Positions 37,101 through 52,100 of a stretch of DNA of 64,000 nt are shown here, in pieces. The stretch comes from Holothuria scabra (Eukaryota > Echinodermata > Holothuroidea > Aspidochirotida > Holothuriidae): assembly GCA_037179385.1 (NCBI GenBank), contig CM074187.1, forward strand, positions 5,270,001-5,334,000, written 5' to 3'. The notes under the pieces were generated by a model that saw only the letters and a program-made list of their open reading frames with translations, was not told the origin of the DNA and did not search any database. The stretch's first letter is position 1. Each line of letters opens with the position of its first letter. The position numbers and the translations under genes were made by a program.

Positions 37101-40100
37101 TGAATAACTCTGAGCATAAAATTGTTGGTGTTTAAAATTGACTGCAATTTGTCTGGCTGCTATTTACCAACATTTATAAATTTAGGACCCTTTTTGAGCA
37201 GAGTTTGAAATGTTTGGCTTTTATGGAAGAAGATTTTAAAATTTGTCTTTTTTAAGGGCGATTGAAGAATGCACTGCACTCTCTCCAATTGTAGTGGTGC
37301 TTTGAGACAGTCGACTGCTGTAGGAGATTTATTGGTTCCTCAATGAAATTGGCATGGTCCTCCCTACCCTCTTCCGTTTCCATACCTGGAACTGATCAAT
37401 GACTCTGGCTGAGTTATCAGTTGAGACATTAAACACCATTTAACTATCTCTATACTTAGTGGTAGTGATCTTAAAGGCATATTCTAGTGGCTTTCCAATT
37501 GGAAGTAGTAAGAAAGATAAACTATTCCACACCAAGGCCTCCACACTCTGTTGCAATACCATTTTCCTTACTCTAGATATCTCACTCTAGAGACAGAATA
37601 TTTTTTATTCTTTGTTTTAGGCTAAAGAATGAATGGGATTGTAATGTTGTGTGTGTTGGTATATATGTAACAGTGCTTGTAAATATGATATCTCTAGTAA
37701 GGAAGGTCCAAAAATTTTCATGATTAGTATGTAGATTTGTCAAGTTGTGAAGAAAAAGCCTATTGTTTTTGGTGAAGGCCAAAGGTCATTTTGGGTCACC
37801 AGAGCTCAAAACCTGAAAAACTTGTGAATATGATATCTCAAGTTAGGTACCAGTGACAGTGTTCATATGTGGTATACAGATCTGTCATGTTAGGAGGAAG
37901 AACCATATTGTTTTTGGTAGAGGTCAAAGGTTATTTGAGGTCACCATCAGTAAAACTGCCAAAACCTGGAAATGGCTTGTAAAAATATCTCAAATTAGGA
38001 AAGTCAGAAAATTTTTGTGTTGTTTTTCCTTTTTATTGAATGTCCTGTTTTGCCTTGAAATATGATACTGTTGGAATGATTGAATACCTTTTCCTGTAGA
38101 TCTAGCATTACTCTACATCATATGCGGGGTAGAGCAAACAATGTTGCTTAATATTCTCTGCTACAACATCAACAGTATAAATAAATTGAATGCAATTTCA
38201 AATTAATGTGCCAAGATGGCATCAAAGATTTCCAATAATGAACTTAATCTCAAGAAAGAATGCATTCATTTGAAAATGAGTATCTCTGGAATGCTGTATG
38301 CTTTTGAGATACAGTTTTCACATTCTGAAGGAGAAAATTTTTATGCATAATTTAAAGTCAATGAATTTTCCCTCTGGAATTCCTCTTAAGGTAACTTAAG
38401 TAAAAAAATGAAAAACATATGGCAGAAAAAATGGATTCTAACAGTTCTAACAGCCTAACTCCCATCTTTATGGGACATTTTTGAAGGGTTTTACAAAATG
38501 TTGAAATTAATTCACTAAAAACAAATTAGTCCATTGTGCACTAATTTGTGACTTTCTTGTTGTACAATCACATTACCTGCTTTGTTTCCCTTAAAATTTA
38601 AAATGTTTATATGACCTTGAACACTCCCTGTTTGCTTGCACAGCATGATGCACAGAAAGGATTTATTAAGTAAATCATCCCATAAAAGTTATACTGTGGT
38701 CTCATGTACCATGTGCTTGAGGTAACACCCTGTAACCTCGAGCTTGAATAATGTGGGAATTCAGGTTAACATGGGTCTGTGTTCAAATTTCGAGCCACCT
38801 CAAATCGCAGGGTTATGTGGTTTTAAACATCGTGTTTGCTTTAATCAAGCACGGTCACAGCTGTTCATGGGGCTGAAAACAGGTATTTTCCAACATTTTA
38901 CAGTAATTCGTATGTGAAAATATTTGATCTTGTTACTATGGGAGCACTACCCAATCAACAGAACAGGGGTTACCTGAGAACAGACTGGAAAACTTGTGAT
39001 TAACTTACGGTTTTGCCTTTTTGGTAAGGGATGCCACTGAAATTCTCTTATGCGTTTCGATGCACCCCGTTGGAATGCATCTTAATCTAGGGGCGTCGCA
39101 ACGCCCATTGTTCACCGCTGCTGGCAGTTCCACAACCTCGAACAATAGCCATTCCTTAATTCCAGCGCGCTGCTCTGCCGCCCTTTTGTGGCCGTGCTGT
39201 ACACACTAATCCAATTGAACACAAAGCAAATGCCGACGCATTGCAGCGACGGTATTAGAATTCATTCATCATGGATATAAGCACGAAGGTAGCTTTTCAG
39301 AGCACGAAATAACGATCGGAAAAGTCTTCGCGACTCTCTAGCAAAGAGCTAGGGGGACCGCTGATAGTTCATTGCATACTTGGAGCTGTTTGTACACTAT
39401 TTCACAAAGTACAGCTTATATAAATTATGATTTAATTTGTGGTAGCAATGAAATACACATTTTGAAATATGGGTGCAAATACTGAGACAATAAAACACCT
39501 CAAAAACTGCAAATAACTGCAATAGCGCAAATCAAATTTTGTTAGGAGAGTACAAATTAAAAGTTACTGTACTCTCCGTAAACTTGTCGGCCAATTAAAG
39601 TGATTATTCTTCAAAAATTTCAGTCTGAAATGAGCTTCCTCCTATTACCTTTGACTCATCCATTCTTAGTGAAGGGGGTGAAATTAAGTAATTACCTTTT
39701 CCACAAAGTCTCATCCGATCAGATCAACATGATTTGACCAAGTGCACTTGCTGGTGTTTACCGATGTTCCGTATCCAGTTGAAATTATAAAGGAAACTAT
39801 TACACGTGGTCTTGCCTCCTCTATCTGGAAGCCATTCCCGGCCTTAACCTCACTTGAATCAGTTTCCCAATTCCAGGGAAGTTTAAAATATATATTGTAG
39901 GTATGACTCTTTGTGAATTTGACTTAAAGCAAACGTTAGTATTGACCATTGTTTGCACCGGGTAGGAATTTCGTAGCTGGGTACCCGAGCCGTATTACCC
40001 GTCGGGTACCCGGGTTCTCGACCGTACACCTTGAAACATATTACAAAATAAGTGCATGGTATGCACATACTTTAGAGTCATGACTCGACCCATTGGCCTT

Positions 40101-43100
40101 TTATCTCTAATCGGGTTGGTTTGACAACAATACGTCACGTTTTACTTTATCTACAATGTGCCGTTTGGTCCTTACATCGTGACTTTAAAAATCAGACTGG
40201 AATTTAAAACATGATCACAATTTAGAGCCGTTAAGATTAGTTTCTGTGTCTTTTGTCCAGTGTGCAATGTGTGCATCGGAACCAAAAAATAACTCACGGC
40301 TTGTCACTGCAACTTCTGTACCGTTGCTTTCTTGGTACGTTTATGAAAAAATCAACTATCTGTCCGTTCGTGATAATGACAGTAAAAATCTTTCTAATGC
40401 ATTTCCTGGCCCAGATTTCACCCGTACACTACCATAACAAATGTACGGTAATATACGGCAGTGGCCGTAGACCCACGAACGTTCGTTCGTTCGCTGCATG
40501 GGTGCTTTGTGTTCGATGTGTGCACTGGAGTAGTGACGTCACTCAGGCACACTCCACTAGTAAAATGGGGGATACAGAAAATATGGAAAAATATTTTACT
40601 CTGTGTTTGCCATATATTTAGGAAACCTTGGGCGTAAAAATTTTGCAAATAGTTTAAATAGCAATAAAAAATTACGGGCAATATGAAGGTGGGAATCATT
40701 TTGGTGTTCAAGGTAGTAACAGGATAGAAGTAAGTGGAAAGAAGATTTTTATCGTGCCCATGACGTAAAAGACCCCTTCAAAGGAATGTGTACGATCTTA
40801 AATCTGATGGAGTGAATTTTGCCTCAGAAAAAATTTCTCTTCCCAAAATATGATTGATTTGAGACAATATTTTTGTAGTTGATATTGAAATATGTGCATA
40901 CATTATTTAGACATAACTGTATTACTAACGCTTATTTTTTAGATCATTAAATCATGTCATATCATGCATGCTCATTTGCCGACACCCATGCTATCGTGGC
41001 CTTATAAGGAAAGTCGCGTATGAGGCGGAGGCGGAGTCCAACGTAGGTTCATTCATAAACCCTGCTGTTGAGGTTGGGACACCCTTCAAATTCTTGTCGG
41101 AAACAAAATTTCTCCATCAACGTGAGAAAATGGCGTTATTTTGGTGCTCACGAGATAAAGAAATTTTGTTTAGATTGTTATTTTTCCCAAACAATTTAAG
41201 TGTTGGTAGACGAATCCTAGTATTTCATACAAAACACGGGCTCATTTTGCTTTGTGATGAAGAACCAACCCAACAATTCTAGTGTCTTAAATTATTCCTC
41301 AATATTCACGAAATCAACAACGATCACAGTTCTTATGCACGAGGTCATTTTCTGTTTTGTAACGTGCGTTGCACATACAGTATTTTGATACTATTCTGAG
41401 GAAAGGCCGGCAAACGTAGCATATAGCGTGCTCATGACCCCCAGCCAACTCATTTGCATACCTCGTTTAAAACTAGTAATAATTGTATGCACTGTACTAC
41501 ACACACCCGACGGCCCACTAACGTTAGCCTGCATACGTACATAGATCTACCCACAGAGTTGTACTTCGCTCTCTGGAAGGCTGGGGCAAATAAAACGTGT
41601 CAAAACATGCATTTCAGTCAGACAGTGCACAACGCCTCAAACCATGGAAAGTTTTCTATATTGCAACAAATTTTCGGCAAAAGCTGAAGGCATGTCCTTT
41701 TTGTGGGACGGAGAATGGTGTGGGTCACGGGCCGAAATTGAAATGTAGGGGGTATATTGCGAATGAGTTTTAGGCCCATAGACAAGGAGTACAGTGAAAT
41801 TAAGTCATGGATGAACAACAAAGTACGCCGTTGTAGAATCTAACGGGATTATTATCAGTGTTTTTCACATTTGAACACAAAAAGTTTTTCTTCTGGTCTG
41901 CAGAAATGGTAAGACTCCATTTTGAATTTTAAATGAAGTATTTGTAAAATGTCTGACATTAGGACTGAAAATTTTATAAGAGTTTTCACAAAAAAAAAGA
42001 AATTTAAAGGCAATTATTCAGCACTCCAAACAATTCCAGTTCTCCCAACCTTCTCACCTCTAGCCCCGCCCACAACTGTATTGCATTCAACCTTATAAAT
42101 CCCAACTGCTATCAGTTTGTTGCCCCTCTCAATTGTAAGTGTAACCGTAAGCTGTTGTTTTGGAGTTTGATCATGTCGATCAACGAATTGTATAGTTCGG
42201 GAAAATAAATCCGGGTTTTATATTCGATGGACAGGGATAATTAGATAGGTTTACAGGTCGAGTTCGTTAAGTATATCGAAAGGACCCTGGAACATACGCT
42301 TGGTACTTGAAAGAAAAAACCAAAAAGATATCCGCTTAAAAACGTAGGAAAGGCTGGAAAGTTTGTCCACAAACGGCCACGAGTCCTTGGGGCTTCGGTG
42401 CTCATTTTTTTTTTCGTTTCAAAGCGAAGGTGCGTGGGATGGATTTATATTTTTGTTGATTGCCATGCAGTTTACATTTTTCTTGACATGACACTCTACA
42501 AACAGTTTAACCACTTGTACTCCTAAAATTGTCATAATATTTGACAAGAGAAGGTCTAATCTTTTTTAGCGAATTTTCAGACTGTTACTGAAGTGTGGCA
42601 TATTGGCCTATGGCAATCATTGGTATTCCAAAATCCCCGGCTACGATCAGTTTATGTATTGCATAAGTTCATTTATATTGTTAACCCCTTAGCCAAAAGA
42701 CATTCGTCTTTAATGTAGATATGGAAAGAGAAATAGACAGAACACCACACAAAACATTTTTAGCTCAAACTCGACCGTTTATTTTCCGACTTTTTTTTAT
42801 TTTTAAGAGCCATTTGTCTACGGTTGAACATCGCGCTTCCGCACGGTAAAAACTGACCGCAAAAAGTGGGAACAATTGTGCGAATTTCCATCACAATTTA
42901 GCGTTCGAATTTTTGTACGGTTTTCGATAGCGTGTGAAATCGCGGACGGCCGGGGAACGTGGCACAATTGATTAAAAAAAAAGCTTCGAACTTGCATTAT
43001 TCGGAATTCTACGGGAGTTATGCGCTAAGTTTACTGTATTATATAGGCTAACATTCCATAGGCCAAAACTATGGCTACTTAAGCCTAACGTTATGCCTAT

Positions 43101-46100
43101 CTATACTGTGTCATTTGCGGTGCCTTGAGTTTCTACGACGGTTTGAAAATTCGAGACAAATTAAGCCTCAAGCTTTTTCTCAGAGTTGATCAGATCACAC
43201 CTGACCATTTTTTGCGATAGAATTGCAGTGCTATTTTCGATACTTCAGAAAGCCTTTCCTCCTGGTACAAGCGCTATTGTTCGTGGTAAGCTGATTAGCC
43301 TATAATCCTTTAATGCCGATGCATCGCTTCGCAGTGATTACGTACACAATGCTCCCCGTTTCACTGCATACAGTGCAGAGGCTGTGTAGAGTGCCTAATC
43401 TGGATGCATTTGCGACGCCAACGCATCGCTGACGGGACCCTTTGTGTTTGTGTCGGTATGCATCGGAAATGCATCGAAACGCATAAGAGAATTTCAGTGG
43501 CGTCCCTAAACACAGGTACCACCTGCAATCTTGGACAAAACAGTTTGGACGCTTTTCATATTATTCATCAATTCCAGTTATAGTAGGCTAAAATGAAACC
43601 CCCTTTCCCCCTCCCAACGTCGGACAAGAAGAATGGCTCTGTGCCATGAACAGCATAACAGAGGTCAACATTGGAAGGGGGAGCAGGGTGTCCCAACAAT
43701 GTATGGCCAAGATTTTCTGGGTTTCAAGAGATAAATTTTTGAGACAGAATTCAATAAAAATGTTTTATTTTTCGAGCAATCTTTGTTTGATAGCCTTTTC
43801 GGAAGCTTATTATACTTCTGAGGATTTTACGATAATGAAAGTAAAATTTGAAGTTCTATTTTTAACATTAATGGTGACTATAGGATATATCACATTACGG
43901 ACCGATAATATGCATTATTTAGATGCACATATCAACAAGTTTTGTCCAAGATAGTAGTGTCACAGGGTATGTGAGACCAAGCCTTTATAGGGCTATTACA
44001 TGTACCCTTGGTACAAGGTGCAGTAACTTTCAAAAAAAAAAAAAAATGAAATGCAATGATTGTAATTTGTGTGCAACAATGACATCACAAGTTATTGTAC
44101 AATGTTCTATTTAGATTTGAATGAATAAACTTCAAAACTTTATATCTTGGCTCAAGAATGTCCTATGAAGATGGGAGTTAGACTGTTACTATTAATTTTT
44201 CATGTTGTTACAAAACCTGGGTTTCTCTTTTGTTTGTTGAAGGGTGGATCGGCAGAAATAGAGCTTGTGGCAGGTAACAAGATTCGTGTGAACTTGGATG
44301 ATAAGTTTAAAGAGAGTGGTACAGTAGAAAATATCTACGTGGACTACAAGAACATGTGTAAAGTGCTAGAAGAGGGCAGCACCATCTTTTTAGATGATGG
44401 ACTCATTGCATTGGAAGTTGAGTCAATGGGTAAGAAATAAACAATTGGTAAAGGTGGAGAGTTAAGCAGCAACAACACTCATCCAAGAGTGATGCTAATT
44501 GTAACAGTTTTCTCGCCATGGTTTTTTATTTTCTTTATCCATATTGTTAAAAGTTGATCAGTAGATGAGGAAGATGAAATTCTGATAATTGTTTCATTCT
44601 CTTCATGTAAAAATAAGGACAATAAGTTTGGCTTGTATTGTGTCAATCAGTCCAGAAAATAACTCTTCAGGGAGCTTGGTGTAGGAAGGTGAGACAACAA
44701 CTCAGGGAAGGGAAATTATTCGCAAAAATTGCAGGACTATCATCTCAGCTGTAGCCAATGATAATAATGGGCCCCTTCATTCCCCTACTAGCACTGGCTG
44801 AAGCCTTGAATTTATATTGCTAATAAAGTTGGCACTTCCCCTTAAATTGCTTGACATTGCATTCTTCTCATATTATTCCCAACTTGAGTACATTAGTTGC
44901 TATTCTTTCACAAATTTTAAATTTTGACATAGTGCTCTTGCTATGATTGTACATTAAAATGATCACTTAACAGTTAATCGCAAAAATTAGCAATGGTTCA
45001 GCGATTTTCCCATTTTTCATGTCTGGAGAAGCATCTCCAAATAACAGTCAAACTTACTCACCTAAAACACTGGCCTATTATATAAGCTGTCCCATGAAAC
45101 AGTTTTTGTAGCAATACACTCTTAGTGCCATTGGAAATGAAAGTATAAATGTATACACTGACATGTTGAATGTTTTAGCACTTAGTGATTTCATGGGCCA
45201 ATTAGCTGTAAATTTGGGTTGGATACCACTAAAACTGTAGTAGAAAATACTTGCAGGGATACTGGATTAGTCTGAAATTAGGAAGTAGGCAAAGTTTGTG
45301 AAGAATACTAGTTGCAGTAAATTGCAGGGGGCATTTTATTTGTTAACATTTAACCCTCTACTGCCCAGGGTTGCACTCCTGCAACATATGGAGAGCGCGG
45401 CTGTCGCCCATCTTTACTGTTTCACGCGGAGCTCGAAACTGCGAGTAGCTACCCGAAAATTGGGCCACAACAGTGAGGGGGACAATAGTTTAAGGTCAGG
45501 CGGTTAAGAGCCTACGGAAGCAGCTGTGGGACGTGTTACAACCGCTTTTCCGCCGACCCCCGAGGCGCGCAAATATGCACCGATTGGAACCGGGCACTAG
45601 AGGGTTAAGAGCATGTGAGAGTGGTTAGTTTGGAATATAATAACACACCAACATGAAAGTGTTACATATTGTCTTCTAGATAAGAAAGTAAAGTTTACAT
45701 ATGGTTTCAAATTCAGTTCCTGTTCAGGTTTGGTTTTAAGTATAGTTATAGTCCTCACCCTTAGTCACCTCTGAAGACAGATGGAAAGGAATACCATAGG
45801 AATATATTCAATCCCCAGCACACCTGGGGGCCGTTCCACAAAGAGTTACGCACAATCTTAAGTTTGATTCACCATACTTAAGCCAACAGTAAATCAAACT
45901 TAAGATCGTAAGATAGGAAAGATTTTCAAGACTGACCTCAAAAGATTAATTAAAAGAGCTGAACTCTCTTTACCCACAGAAGATAGCTTTCTTTGACCTA
46001 AAACTTTTTGTCGTAAGCTTTCATTTTTCATTTCACCAGACTCATTTTTGCTTGATGTCAAGTAAATTCTTTCTATTCCTTTGAGGTCTGAGATGATTCA

Positions 46101-49100
46101 TGCTGTGTGGTAATACATTTCGTTAGGGTGTTTCCAGCAGCAGTCAAAGGGCAATATTCTTTGTGCTTATTTTTAAAGGTGACAACTATTTGGACTGCAA
46201 AATTGTAAATGGAGGATTACTTGGCAGCAGGAAGGGTGTGAATCTACCCAATGCAGATGTTGACTTGCCAGCACTTTCAGAAAAAGACAAAAAGGATCTT
46301 CAATTTGGAGTTCAACATGGTGTAAGTCACAGTATTTTTAAAGCGCTTCTTTAAATGTGGCAATTTTTTCTTCTCTACATACCTTATTTTGTGAAAGTTT
46401 TTTCTCACCAACCATGTTGCTGTTTTTCAATAAACTGTGCTAAGAATTGCATTATGATATTAACTTTAGATATTTACAGGCATTCCCTTCCCCTTAAAAA
46501 GAGTGCTGGGTTTGTCCTTTGCTCACAAGCTTTTTTGGCTAGTTTTTGGCCTTATTGTGTATTATTTAGGTTGCACAATAAGTTATTCCATTGGTTTTTG
46601 GTTTCAGATGGGACCATCTTTCACACGAGTGTTGTGCATTAATTTTGACCTATATTAAGTACATGTTTTACAACTGAATTGTGTTCCTAGGTATTTTTCA
46701 ATTTTGTTTTTTCTTAAGACACAATATAAACTTACTACAAGTAGAAGTTATTGCAAAAAAGTTGTTGTCTTCATTGCAGGTGGAGATGGTGTTTGCTTCT
46801 TTTATCCGTAAACCTGAAGATGTGAGGGAAGTTAGGAAAGAGCTTGGAGAAGAAGGGAAACATATTCAAATTATCAGCAAGATTGAGAATCAAGAGGGTG
46901 TTCGCAAGTAAGTTTGTATGTGCACAGAAACTGTATATGGAGTGGTGGTGTGGACTGGAACCAAAGTGAAACACTCGACCTGGCTTAGTAGCTACTTATG
47001 AACGCTAATAGCAATAATTTGAAGAAAGGAAACTGCTTCAAAGAACTCCAACACTAGTTGGTAGTCCATGGTGACTCTGTTTAAATTGATTTCATTACAA
47101 AACTGATTTGACAATGACAATATAGCAGTTAATTTTTTACCAAAAGCATATTTAACTTCAAAATTTTACACCCATAAAACTATGTGTAAAGCAATTTCTG
47201 GGCTTATTTAATGGATATAGGAGACAAAGGCAAGCAGCACAAAACAAAAACACAAAAAGCGGGTTAATATAGATTTTGAGCAGTTGACCAATTACACGAG
47301 TCAGGGAGACTTTGTAGGTAAACATCTGTTGGTCCACAGAATGCTAAGATGGTTTTCTACATCTTGGAGGATGAGTTAGTAAGTTTGTTAGATGGTATCT
47401 TTACAACATCACTAGCTTTTATGTCCAACAGATAGTGCAATCCTTAATCAAACCCAGGTTAACCTCACTCTGGTCAATACTATTAAGTTTGCCTATATAT
47501 AATCATGAAAGTTTTCTCAGAGTGCTGTCCTGATTGGTCAAGAATTCTTGATATCAGATGTTTACTTGCAGGTTATTTGTTTAATAAAGTCCAAAGTTCA
47601 AGAGTGCTATTTTAATCAGCTCTAAAAACAAGTTAAACCTTGCACTGTTTACTTACAACACTTCCGAATCAGATGTGGTCATTTCTGTTTAAACTACACC
47701 AAACGTAGCTTGCTTTTCTTAGTGACACTTATATTTATGGGAGTAGAAACAAAGTATCTCATACAAAGGTAAAGCTAGCCAAAGTTCAACATTTTGTGGA
47801 AGTAAGGTGTGTATTAAAAGTATGTCACTCTAATCCAGTGACTAAAGTCTTATCATGGTAGGGATACTCTTTTGAATATCTGATGTGTTCCCTAAAGCAT
47901 CTTTGACAAAAAAAATCCAGGGAATGGATTCTCTTGGACAAATTGTAGTGATATTCTGTGATAGAACATTTCCCAAAATTCTGTGACTCTATGTACCATT
48001 TTGAGCCTCATGGCACCATATGTGACAAAGTAGTCTGTAAAAATCATTTACCATCCTGAGGCATGAGGGCAGTGCAGTATCTTTACCCAATGCCTAATAC
48101 TATTCTCCATATTATAGCATGGTTGTACCATGATCAAGGGTTCCCTCAAAGGAAATTTTGTCATAAATGTGTTTATTTGAAAGAAATATTCAAGTCAATA
48201 TTTTTCTCATGTTCTTAAAAACCTTCCTTCTCATAACCCTCCAAGTGAAAGTGTATATTTCATACAAACATTTGAGAAATGAATAGATTGCCAACACAAG
48301 TTTCAGGTGCCATTGGTTCAACAAGTGTACTTTGAGTTGGTCACCCCTACGCCCATAAGAGTGATTTTGAAATATATTGAATAAGATGATATTGTTAAAA
48401 TAAAGAAAAAAAAATTCTCAAACTGTTGAAGAATATTACTATCAGTGAACTACAGAAACATTAAATATCACAAAATCCCTCAGAAAAGCTCCCTCAGGAC
48501 AACTGACATACCCCAGGTTCAGTTTCACTTGCATAAACCTAAACAACAGACAACGTCAAAAAGTACAAACTCGTTCGGTTTTAAATGAACTAAGAATAAA
48601 ATAATATATTGAATTAAGAAGGATAAATGAAATTGACCATGGTCTGTTTTACAGACAAACTAGAGTAAATGACCATCCCCTTTTTTCTCTGAGATAAACA
48701 AATCGCAAAAAGTTTTTCCACCATATAGAAATTAACTAGGAAAAACAGTTTGTAGTTCCAATAACTAATTAAATTTCTTCAATAAACACCCTTTCCATGT
48801 AGCCAGATAGTATATGCAAGACCTTAATATGTAGCACATCAGAATTTAATCCCCCAAAACCAAAAAGAGTTCAGTATGATTAGGCACACGATTAACAACA
48901 CGTCACATGGTTTGACGCTGAATAGAATAACCAGAAGGAGTCCAAATTCAGCAGAGTCACGGGTCGTCAACAGGCAGTGGTTTAGACAGCACGTGGCTTG
49001 ACTCGTGGACTCGAAAATGGAAGATCTTAGACAGTAACGATGCGGTCAAATGCTAGGCTAGGCTCTATAGGATCGAATGGCAAGTCCAGTCATTCCCCAA

Positions 49101-52100
49101 AAGCATGTATATGGACAAATAAATCCATATACCTATTGTAAAAAGTGCATAACAGAGGTTTTTTTTTTCTCCCCATATTCTCTTATTCCCATTCATCTAA
49201 ATTATATCTCCAGGCATTATATCCTTAACTGGGGTACCGCCCTGACAAATATACAAGTAGTAACTCATTTCCAATCATGGACATCCCCATTTTACAAATT
49301 GAGACATTACAAATTTTCATAACTGATATGGATAACTTCTCAGATTCATTATACAATAGTCCCTCTTTAATTAACAAATTAGACCTATCATTCTCTTACA
49401 AACCAAATTTAAAAAGTTATGTTACAGAATAGAAATTAGGGCTTACCGTACCATCTTTGATGGCGGCACACAGCATGAATATATACACACAGTCCAAGGC
49501 TTCGCTCCAAGAGCTAAACGTCGGTAAAGAATATAAACATCACACAAAAATGCACCCCTTTCCACAGGTCTCCTGCCAGTAGCACCACAGCATACCTACA
49601 CAGGGAACAAGGCGATTGCAAAAATGTACTGAGTTTAATTCTAACAGTACGTCTTTAGCAACGACTGGTCTACCCCGTCTCGAACAGAGAAAACTTAACT
49701 TCAAAAGACGAAATTTTGGGTGCACCTCAAAGTAAAAACAGAAATAAGAAATTAACCTTGCTCTCTCAGAGCTAAAACGTAAGTGTTCTATCATCTCGGA
49801 TTCCGAAACCTTCAGACCTCTTCCCTCTTAGATACTTTGGCCCCCCTGCCAACAATTTTGTCTTTACAGGTGACAATGCAACGGGAGTTTTGCTTTTATT
49901 TACAGTTGGCACTGAGAACAGATGTGCACAGTGAAATAGAAAACTTTTTGCAGACCAAATTTTACTTCTTTGTCCTCGTGACAGCCATTGGTTCAACAAG
50001 TGTACTTTGAGTTGGTCACCCCTACGCCCATAAGAGTGATTTTGAAATATGTTGATTAAGATGATATTGTTAAAATAAAGAAAAAAAAATTATCAAACTG
50101 TTTTGAAGAATATTACTATCAGTGAACCACAGAAACATTTAAATAAATGTCTAAAGCTTCACTGGGGGAAACATAGGATGAAGGCTAGACTTAGCAAATT
50201 TCCTCTAAAAAAGGGGCTAAATTTGATTTGTTTTAATACTTTATGTATTGTAATCTGCTGGGCCTTAAAGGCTACTAGTGTTTCTTTGGGTTTACAGTTA
50301 TTTTATTCTGCATTAAGTGGTGGCTCCTTCTTCACAAATTTTAAAATTATGCAATTAATTGTTATCACTGACAAATATTTTGCCTTGCATATTTGAGAGT
50401 TTGGCAAAGTTGATGAGACTTAAACATTCAAAAAGTGCAAAAAGTTCTGACAATTGAGACTTTGCCATCACATTTTGCAAATTTTCAGATGTTACAAATT
50501 GTGACTTGCTGTTTGATGGGCATGGATATATTCTCTGAAAATGTTATATTTCTAGAAACATCAGCATGGAAGTAGAGCAAGTGTTTATAACAGGATTCTT
50601 TGCTATTGTTCGTTATTCTTTGATATGATCAAAACAGGCAATCTGTAACATCTCTTTTGACTATCAATTAAGAAAACAAAATCCATCTTTATGTGAAAAA
50701 TTGAACCAAGCAAGGTGGAATCGTACGAAGAACATTTTCCAAATAGCAGTGACAAAGGGTTATCGGCAATTCACGTAGTTCACATTGTTTTAGTGTTAAT
50801 AAATTACCATAGATATGAAATGGCCCCTTCCAAATCTCCATCCCATGGATACACTCATTTTCGAGGGTAGTTATTTAGATTTCAAGCTTCAAGCAAAGTT
50901 TAATTACAAGTTTGCCAATTTCCTCTCATTTTCCATATTCACTGATATGGTTGACTAAACTAATAAGAAATATTACTTTGACTTTAATTGAAAGTGCATT
51001 TTTTTCAGTGTAATTAAAATAGCTTTTGATGTCCTTGTGGTCTAATTCTTGGTATATTTCCTACTTTTGCCATGAATTTCTTGTCTCTAACAGTTTTGAT
51101 GAAATTCTGGAGGTTTCTGATGGTATCATGGTTGCTAGGGGTGATCTTGGAATTGAAATTCCAGCACAAAAGGTCTTCCTTGCTCAGAAAATGATGATCA
51201 GCAGGTGCAACAAAATTGGAAAGCCAGTCATTTGTGCAACACAGGTATGTATGAAGGAGCAGGCAGTTGGTCGTCTCAAGGAAGCCATTACCAGTTTATT
51301 TATATGGGAGGAGCCTAAAATGGCCTATTATTGTTAAATACTCCATGCTGGGTGTCTCCACTTCAGTATTTGAATTCTAATGGAGTCATTTGAAGCTATG
51401 AGTGAAAAATTGACTTTATATTTTGCTGATATCAGGAGAAAACTGAATGGGGTGGTGTTGGGAGGGATGTGGAGGGGATACCCTGCCCCCCTTTCTGAAG
51501 ATAGTTTCATTAACTTAGGACCTCAAGCTTCCAATGCTGGATATCTCCCCCACTCACACCTTTCACATTTGTATGCAATCGTTGCTAAAGTATGCTGATA
51601 CACTTTCTTCTGAAATAATTGACTTTGTGCAATAGTTTTCTTATGAAGTTAGGCCATTTCAACCATGTCAATTGATATCAAGGCAAGTTTGTATTGTATG
51701 CTGGTATGGTCCTGATCTGTATTCAAGTATTTGGCTGGTTTAGTTGCTGAGTTTAGTCCATGACATGATTAAGTCTGTTATTATTCCAGTCAGTCAGCAA
51801 TTGTTTACAGAGTAGTATGTAAGCAAAACTAACAGACACTACCAGCAGTACTCTACTTTGAAAATGTTATGATTTGTCAACAGACATTGTTGTTAAGGGC
51901 ATAAAACATTGGTTGTAAAGTTGAGAAGTCACAGTTTGATCATATATACTGGTAGTAACTGGGCATTTTCGAGCTTGATAGCTATGAATGATTTTTGTTA
52001 CTTTTTTATTTATTTTTTGTAAAGATGTTGGAAAGTATGGTGCACAACCCTAGACCTACCAGAGCTGAAACCAGTGATGTAGCTAATGCTGTACTAGATG

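Larger units (their letters stand above)
38697..43979. mobile_element. Tentative outer TIR element enclosing the Harbinger-like element
   Basis: TGGTCTCATGTACCATGTG at the left pairs with the inverse of the right end, TGGTCTCACATACCCTGTG (three or four mismatches). It lies inside the split foldback and outside the Harbinger-like element, giving a three-level nest. The target duplication is unclear, so this is tentative. Confidence 0.4.

Noticed and set aside
40246..41821. Possible transposase pieces inside the Harbinger-like element
   Set aside because: Frames are short, with no DDE-like spacing or DNA-binding motif; I could not support a protein.
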